NCBI GenBank assembly: GCA_012103505.1
Contig: WLWP01000001.1
Location: 3,720,001-3,784,000 of the forward strand
DNA from: Pseudomonadales bacterium
Lineage (GTDB): Bacteria > Pseudomonadota > Gammaproteobacteria > Pseudomonadales > Azotimanducaceae
DNA length: 64,000 nucleotides
Direction of reading: 5' to 3'
The notes under the pieces are model-generated. The model searched no databases, had not been told where the DNA came from, and saw only the letters and a program-made list of their open reading frames with translations. The translations under genes were made by a program, and so were the position numbers. Positions 59,598-64,000 of the stretch are shown here, piece after piece; within the stretch, counting starts at the first letter, position 1, and every line of letters begins with the position of its first letter.

Positions 59598-60755
59598 ATG
59601 AACCTTACCAACGCGTCAGTCGGGCTTGTCGCCCCAGAGATCTATCGCCACGAAGCACCGTTCGTACTCCAGTGCGGCGTAACACTCCCTAGTTATGAAT
59701 TGGTCTATGAAACCTACGGGACTTTGAATAACGAGGCAACCAACGCAATTCTTATCTGTCATGCTTTGTCAGGACATCATCATGCCGCGGGCGTACACAC
59801 AGAAGAAGACGTCAAACCCGGTTGGTGGGATAGCTGCATAGGCCCTGGGAAACCGATCGATACTAACCTCTACTTCGTGGTGAGCCTGAACAATATCGGC
59901 GGCTGTCATGGAAGCACCGGACCCCGTTCAAAAAACCCAAAGACCGGTCAGGCATATGGGCCCGAATTCCCAACCGTATTAGTCCGAGACTGGGTAGCCA
60001 CTCAAGCTCACTTGGCAGATCACCTTGGGATCCGTCAGTTTGCTGCGATCGTTGGCGGTTCCCTAGGCGGTATGCAAGCGATGCAGTGGGCAATCGATTT
60101 TCCGGATCGTATCCGCACCGCCATTGTTATCGCGAGCGCGGCCAAGCTCTCTGCGCAAAACATCGCCTTCAACGAAATCGCCCGCCAGGCAATCACCAGC
60201 GACCCAAACTTTTTCGCCGGTCGCTACGCCGAAAACGAGAGCAATCCCGATCAAGGGCTGATGTTGGCGCGCATGATCGGCCACGTGACATATCTGTCAG
60301 ACGATGGGATGCGCGAAAAATTTGGTCGAGAGCTCAAGTCAGGCAATCCGCAAAAAGGCGATGACGTTGAGTTTCAGGTGGAAAGTTACCTGCACCACCA
60401 AGGTCGATCGTTCTCACAAGTATTCGATGCCAACACTTACGTCCTGATGACTAAGGCTTTGGACTTTTATGATCCGGCTAGCGAGCACAACAACGACCTC
60501 GCGACAGTTCTCAAAGACGTGAGCGCGCGTTTCCTCGTCGTCTCTTTCACCAGCGACTGGCGCTTTTCAGTGGAACGCTCACAAGAGATCGTTAACGCCC
60601 TGGTTGCCGCTGGGAAGAACGTCGCAACAGCGATAATCGAGTCGGAGCATGGCCACGACTCCTTCCTCTTGCCTATACCGCGCTACTTTGACGTGTTGAA
60701 TGCTTACTTAGGACATCTATACGAAGAGCTCGACCCAAAGGTGAGCAGCTCTTGA
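59598..60755 (+). CDS. metX: Homoserine O-acyltransferase
   Basis: A 385-residue alpha/beta hydrolase-fold enzyme that acylates homoserine for methionine synthesis. The nucleophile Ser155 is in GGSLGGMQA, with the [11 protein letters not shown] oxyanion loop and a late SEHGHDSFL histidine. In bacteria with a metX-metW pair the donor is often succinyl-CoA, so acetyl or succinyl use cannot be settled here. The start of metW overlaps its stop. Confidence 0.94.
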   Translation: MNLTNASVGLVAPEIYRHEAPFVLQCGVTLPSYELVYETYGTLNNEATNAILICHALSGHHHAAGVHTEEDVKPGWWDSCIGPGKPIDTNLYFVVSLNNIGGCHGSTGPRSKNPKTGQAYGPEFPTVLVRDWVATQAHLADHLGIRQFAAIVGGSLGGMQAMQWAIDFPDRIRTAIVIASAAKLSAQNIAFNEIARQAITSDPNFFAGRYAENESNPDQGLMLARMIGHVTYLSDDGMREKFGRELKSGNPQKGDDVEFQVESYLHHQGRSFSQVFDANTYVLMTKALDFYDPASEHNNDLATVLKDVSARFLVVSFTSDWRFSVERSQEIVNALVAAGKNVATAIIESEHGHDSFLLPIPRYFDVLNAYLGHLYEELDPKVSSS

Positions 60756-61357
60756 TTTCTCTTCGACCAGATCTGGCCCATATCGCGGCGCTGATCAATT
60801 CAGGCGCGCGCGTACTGGACTTGGGCTGTGGCGAAGGCGATTTGTTAGCCCACCTGCAAGAAGATAAATCCGTAAATGGATACGGATTGGATGTCGATCC
60901 AGAGAATATCCGCATCTGCATGGAAAAGGGTGTCAATGTCATCGAGCAGAATTTGGATGAGGGTCTCTCCAACTTTCAAGATTCTAGTTTCGATATGGTC
61001 GTTATGACGGAAACGTTACAGAGTGTTCGAGCACCAGATCATACCCTCAAAGAAATGCTCCGGATTGGAGAAGAGTGCATAGTAACATTCCCTAACTTCG
61101 GACACTGGCGATGTCGCGCTCAGCTATTAGGTTTGGGGCAGATGCCCGTATCCCGCGACCTTCCACATACTTGGTTTGATACACCCAACATTCACTTATG
61201 TACGTTCAAAGACTTCGAGCAATTGTGCGGTGACTTAGGGTTGCGGATCATTCAACGACGAGTGGTAAGTCCGCACTACAACGAATCAAATTGGATCTCA
61301 CTGTGGCCCAATTTGCTCGGAACTACCGCATTCTACCGCCTGGGGCGAAGTACATGA
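60752..61357 (+). CDS. metW: Methionine biosynthesis protein MetW
   Basis: A 201-residue methyltransferase-like protein. [15 protein letters not shown] is the AdoMet motif, and [12 protein letters not shown] with [18 protein letters not shown] is specific to MetW. It is required together with MetX for homoserine acylation in several genera. The start is TTG 60752 (TTGA overlap with metX). Also overlaps the DUF4426 gene at its stop. Confidence 0.94.
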   Translation: MISLRPDLAHIAALINSGARVLDLGCGEGDLLAHLQEDKSVNGYGLDVDPENIRICMEKGVNVIEQNLDEGLSNFQDSSFDMVVMTETLQSVRAPDHTLKEMLRIGEECIVTFPNFGHWRCRAQLLGLGQMPVSRDLPHTWFDTPNIHLCTFKDFEQLCGDLGLRIIQRRVVSPHYNESNWISLWPNLLGTTAFYRLGRST

Positions 61358-61794
61358 CCAAACTGTTGCGTGGGGTTCACCTCGTTTGCGGACTAATAGC
61401 GCTTGGCATTTTGGCGCCAAGTTATGCCGAACAAAAAGTCACTGCCGGTGACCACGAAATTCACTACATTATTTTTCCGACAACTTTTTTACGCCCGAAC
61501 ATAGCGAGTCAATACGATATCGCGCGTGGCAAGAACCGCTCCCTCGTAAACGTCTCAGTACTTAACAAGGATGGCAATGCAGTAAGAGCCGACGTCACCG
61601 GCCGTTCCCGCAACCTGCTGGAACAGGGTCAAACTTTGAACTTCTCAATGGTTGAAGAAGGTTCTGCGGTCTACTATCTCGCTTTGCTCAGCCACGGTGA
61701 CGAAGAAGTGCACCGAGTTGAGATTGAGGTCGAACTCGCGGATGGCACCCACAAGACCATCTCCATGCAACAAAAATTGTATTGGGAAGAGTAG
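61354..61794 (+). CDS. DUF4426 family secreted protein
   Basis: A 146-residue protein with a Sec signal peptide ending about PSYA-EQ (residue 25) and a beta-rich DUF4426 domain containing HEIHYIIFPTTFLRPNIASQY. The domain is typically encoded between metW and rdgB in Pseudomonas-type genomes; its role is unknown. I place the start at ATG 61354, which overlaps the metW stop (ATGA), not at the longer upstream frame. The rdgB start overlaps its stop. Confidence 0.88.
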   Translation: MTKLLRGVHLVCGLIALGILAPSYAEQKVTAGDHEIHYIIFPTTFLRPNIASQYDIARGKNRSLVNVSVLNKDGNAVRADVTGRSRNLLEQGQTLNFSMVEEGSAVYYLALLSHGDEEVHRVEIEVELADGTHKTISMQQKLYWEE

Positions 61795-62411
61795 TGCGCG
61801 TCGTCCTCGCGTCGAGGAACTCAGGCAAGCTCGAGGAGCTTCGCCCCATTCTTTCCCCGCTAGGCTTAACTCTCGAAAGCCAGGCCGAACATGACGTCCC
61901 TAGCCCCGATGAAACCGGGACTACTTTCGTTGAGAATGCCATTATCAAAGCTCGAACAGTTGCCGAGGCTACCCGCTTACCTGCTGTGGCAGATGACAGC
62001 GGCATCGTTGTTCCTTTGCTAGGTGGTGCACCAGGCATCCATTCAGCTCGCTTTGCGGGAGTTGGTGCGAGCGACGACGACAACAACCAAAAAATGATCG
62101 AGTCGATCGCGACACTCGAAGACCCAATCACCGCCTACTATTTTTGTGCCATTGTTTTCTTCACCTCGGCGTTGGACCCAACACCCCTGGTCGCAACAGC
62201 TGCCTGGCACGGCACACTTCTACACGAGCCAAGAGGTTCTAACGGCTTTGGCTACGACCCATATTTCGTCCCCGACGGTTACACGGTCACCTCAGCGGAG
62301 CTCGCGCCTGAGGAGAAAAACCGAATCAGTCACCGTGGACTGGCTTGTGATCGCTTGATCCTTCAACTCCAAGATCAAAAGCAGGATCAATCGAGCGCTA
62401 ACTCGAGCTAA
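61794..62411 (+). CDS. rdgB: XTP/dITP diphosphatase (Ham1 family)
   Basis: A 205-residue house-cleaning enzyme that hydrolyses non-canonical purine triphosphates (dITP, XTP). It begins VVLASRNSGKLEEL, the Ham1 signature, with ADDSGIVVPLLGGAPGIHSARFAG and the GFGYDPYF substrate loop. The start is GTG 61794, which overlaps the preceding TAG stop and follows GGAAGAG; a TTG at 61782 is less likely. Its C-terminus carries a polar tail (QDQKQDQSSANSS). hemW follows after three bases. Confidence 0.93.
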   Translation: MRVVLASRNSGKLEELRPILSPLGLTLESQAEHDVPSPDETGTTFVENAIIKARTVAEATRLPAVADDSGIVVPLLGGAPGIHSARFAGVGASDDDNNQKMIESIATLEDPITAYYFCAIVFFTSALDPTPLVATAAWHGTLLHEPRGSNGFGYDPYFVPDGYTVTSAELAPEEKNRISHRGLACDRLILQLQDQKQDQSSANSS

Positions 62412-62414
62412 TCC

Positions 62415-63524
62415 ATGCTGACCAACCCAGGCCTATACATCCACCTTCCCTGGTGCATCAAGAAATGCCCCTACTGTGATTTCAACTCGCACCCTTTGAA
62501 ACCAGAGAGCGACCTCCAGTCATATACCGAAGCGCTTGTTCTCGAGTGGCAGCATCGACGCGATAGCTTCGAAGAGCCGCAGACCTTCGCATCTGTTTTT
62601 TTTGGCGGCGGCACACCTAGTCTTTTCGCACCAGCGAATTTTACCCAGATTTTGGGTGAGGTATCCCTACAGGTTGGTGCCGAGGTCACCATGGAAGCTA
62701 ATCCTGGCACCGCGGAGCATGTTGATTTTGGACTTTATTTACAGGCCGGCATCAACCGCCTCTCCATAGGTGCACAAACGTTCAACAATCTTCATCTGGA
62801 AGCACTTGGGCGTATCCACGCCGCTGATGAGTCAAAAAGCGCCTTCGTTTCCGCCCGAAAATCCGGCTTCGACAACATCAACATAGACCTAATGTGGGGT
62901 CTACCTGAACAAACGTTGGCTGACGCGTTGCATGACTTGACCATCGCCATCGATCTTGGCCCAGAACATATCTCCTGGTATCAGCTGACCCTAGAGCCTA
63001 AAACAGAGTTCGCTGTTCGGCCCCCCATACTGCCAAAGGAACCCATACTTGCAGAAATAGAGACCAAGGGTCTCGAGCTACTCGAAGAGGCTGGATATGC
63101 GAGATATGAAGTTTCCGCCTTTAGCCGCGATCGCCCCTGTCAGCACAATGTGAATTATTGGCAATTCGGCGACTACATTGGTCTAGGTGCTGGCGCTCAT
63201 GGCAAAGAAACCAACCGGTCCTGTCCGGAACGCACACAGAACCCCCACCAACCCCGGGTTTATACAGCGTCCGCCACTAACGGTGAGCGTCGCGCCATCC
63301 CAGCGAACGAACTCCCTTTCGAATTTATGTTGAACGCACTGCGCCTCCAAGACGGTGTGCCATTTTCAATCTTTGGGGCTCAAACTGGCTTGGCCTGGGA
63401 ACGTGTTCGGCCAACTTGGGATAGCCTCGTGGCTCGAGAGTTAGTGCGGGACAACCGCATCGCCACCACCCCCCTGGGGTATCGCTATTTAGACTCTGTG
63501 GTTGCGGAGTTTTTGCTCGATTGA
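62415..63524 (+). CDS. hemW: Radical SAM haem chaperone HemW
   Basis: A 369-residue radical SAM protein of the HemW (formerly oxygen-independent coproporphyrinogen oxidase-like) group. The iron-sulfur motif C14-x3-C18-x2-C21 is in WCIKKCPYCDF; after it come FFGGGTPS, TMEANPGTA and the C-terminal HemW domain. HemW binds haem and passes it to cytochromes rather than catalysing decarboxylation. The last 40 bases overlap the convergent trmB gene. Confidence 0.93.
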   Translation: MLTNPGLYIHLPWCIKKCPYCDFNSHPLKPESDLQSYTEALVLEWQHRRDSFEEPQTFASVFFGGGTPSLFAPANFTQILGEVSLQVGAEVTMEANPGTAEHVDFGLYLQAGINRLSIGAQTFNNLHLEALGRIHAADESKSAFVSARKSGFDNINIDLMWGLPEQTLADALHDLTIAIDLGPEHISWYQLTLEPKTEFAVRPPILPKEPILAEIETKGLELLEEAGYARYEVSAFSRDRPCQHNVNYWQFGDYIGLGAGAHGKETNRSCPERTQNPHQPRVYTASATNGERRAIPANELPFEFMLNALRLQDGVPFSIFGAQTGLAWERVRPTWDSLVARELVRDNRIATTPLGYRYLDSVVAEFLLD

Positions 63525-64000
63525 TAGCAGAGGTCGTGGATTCGATGCCCTAGACTCTGACCTCTCTGCTCAAATTTAGTGGTCGTTTCACGGACACTCG
63601 AGTCTTCGCTTTCCCTAACCCGGTCTTCCACCAAAGTGAGGCCTTCTACACCCGCGATAACTTCTCTGATCCACTCTCCATAGGGATCCCAGTCAGTCGC
63701 AATTCGCAGTACTCCCGAGGTTGTTAGGCAGCGCGCAACATCAGAAACAAATTCGGTCTGGATCAACCGCCTTTTGGCATGCTTTTTCTTTGGCCACGGA
63801 TCAGGGAAGAGAATTCTGACCTCGTCAACTGAGTCGTTTGTCAGCTGCGAGAATACTTCTTGTGCGGGTAGATTGGCGACTCGTACATTAGCGAGCTCGT
63901 GAGTCACCAGTTTGTTAACAAGAGACCCAACACCAGGCCGATACAGATCGATGCCGAGAAAGCGCCATGTAGGCAAAAGTTTTGCCCATTGAGTGAGCGC
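63485..64000 (-). CDS. trmB: tRNA (guanine46-N7)-methyltransferase, 3' part
   Basis: The frame stays open to the window end, so the protein is partial, about 170 C-terminal residues. It has LGIDLYRPGVGSLV, the ILFPDPWPKKKHAKRRL loop that is diagnostic of TrmB, and the C-terminal KFEQRGQSLGHRIHDL. It methylates G46 in the tRNA variable loop. The C-terminus runs about a dozen residues longer than usual (SSKNSATTESK) and overlaps hemW by 40 bases. Confidence 0.93.
   Translation of the reverse strand, partial: ALTQWAKLLPTWRFLGIDLYRPGVGSLVNKLVTHELANVRVANLPAQEVFSQLTNDSVDEVRILFPDPWPKKKHAKRRLIQTEFVSDVARCLTTSGVLRIATDWDPYGEWIREVIAGVEGLTLVEDRVRESEDSSVRETTTKFEQRGQSLGHRIHDLCYQSSKNSATTESK

Overview
The window looks like 64 kb of chromosome from a free-living gammaproteobacterium of the Pseudomonadales type. 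The basis is gene content and order: the pepP-ygfB-TIGR02449-zapA-6S RNA-fau block, the pilG-gshB-tonB-yqgE-yqgF and pilT-yggS-proC-yggT-metX-metW-DUF4426-rdgB-hemW-trmB blocks, ilvA/rpiA beside an FAD-linked D-2-hydroxyglutarate dehydrogenase-like gene, and metK divergent from tkt-pgk-fba all resemble Pseudomonas arrangements. No species can be named. I saw no insertion sequence, prophage, tRNA, CRISPR array, restriction or toxin system, or secondary-metabolite cluster.

Layout. 1-7.3 kb: an accessory run of small genes (GFA fragment, two related five-helix membrane proteins, NUDIX and GNAT proteins, a DOPA-dioxygenase-like and a VOC protein, DUF1330, DUF3471-like, MAPEG, and an M48 protease fused to a TerB-like domain followed by a lipoprotein and a zinc-ribbon protein). 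7.4-18.2 kb: hemE, a membrane nucleotide cyclase, fabV with an AcoX-like NAD kinase, folA, thyA, lgt, a TANGO2-like protein, ptsP and rppH. 18.5-25 kb: a DUF255 thioredoxin-fold protein and the glycine cleavage system, with GcvP split in two subunits. 25-32.8 kb: ubiH-like, pepP, ygfB, a ZapB-like protein, zapA, 6S RNA, fau, def, ilvA and rpiA. 32.8-42.5 kb: FAD-linked oxidase, alpha/beta hydrolase, fba-pgk-tkt, metK, metF and rsmE. 42.5-57.3 kb: type IV pilus chemosensory genes (chpC, chpA, pilJ, pilI, pilH, pilG), gshB, a TonB-family gene, yqgE, ruvX, and the retraction ATPases pilU and pilT. 57.4-64 kb: yggS, proC, yggT, metX, metW, DUF4426, rdgB, hemW and the 3' part of trmB.

How the genes fit together. 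One-carbon and methionine metabolism is over-represented: gcvT/H/PA/PB, folA, thyA, fau, metF, metK, metX and metW together make, use and recycle folate-bound one-carbon units and AdoMet. The other theme is surface motility: the Chp two-component pathway, PilT/PilU and a TonB paralogue of the kind found beside pilG in Pseudomonas. The chemosensory set is unusual. PilJ lacks a periplasmic sensor domain, and no CheR or CheB homologue (pilK, chpB) lies in the cluster.

The most unexpected signal is outside the genes. Many leaders and gaps carry short tandem repeats. The strongest is a nine-unit 14-bp array between def and ilvA with GATC in eight units. Others lie before zapA, fau, rsmE, the NAD kinase gene and several pil/chp genes, and in-frame arrays lie in chpA and the NAD kinase gene. 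Five convergent gene pairs end on overlapping stop codons. I found no clear new multi-gene system; the best leads are the repeat arrays, the stripped-down Chp pathway, the M48-TerB gene group and an apparent CTG start for yqgE.
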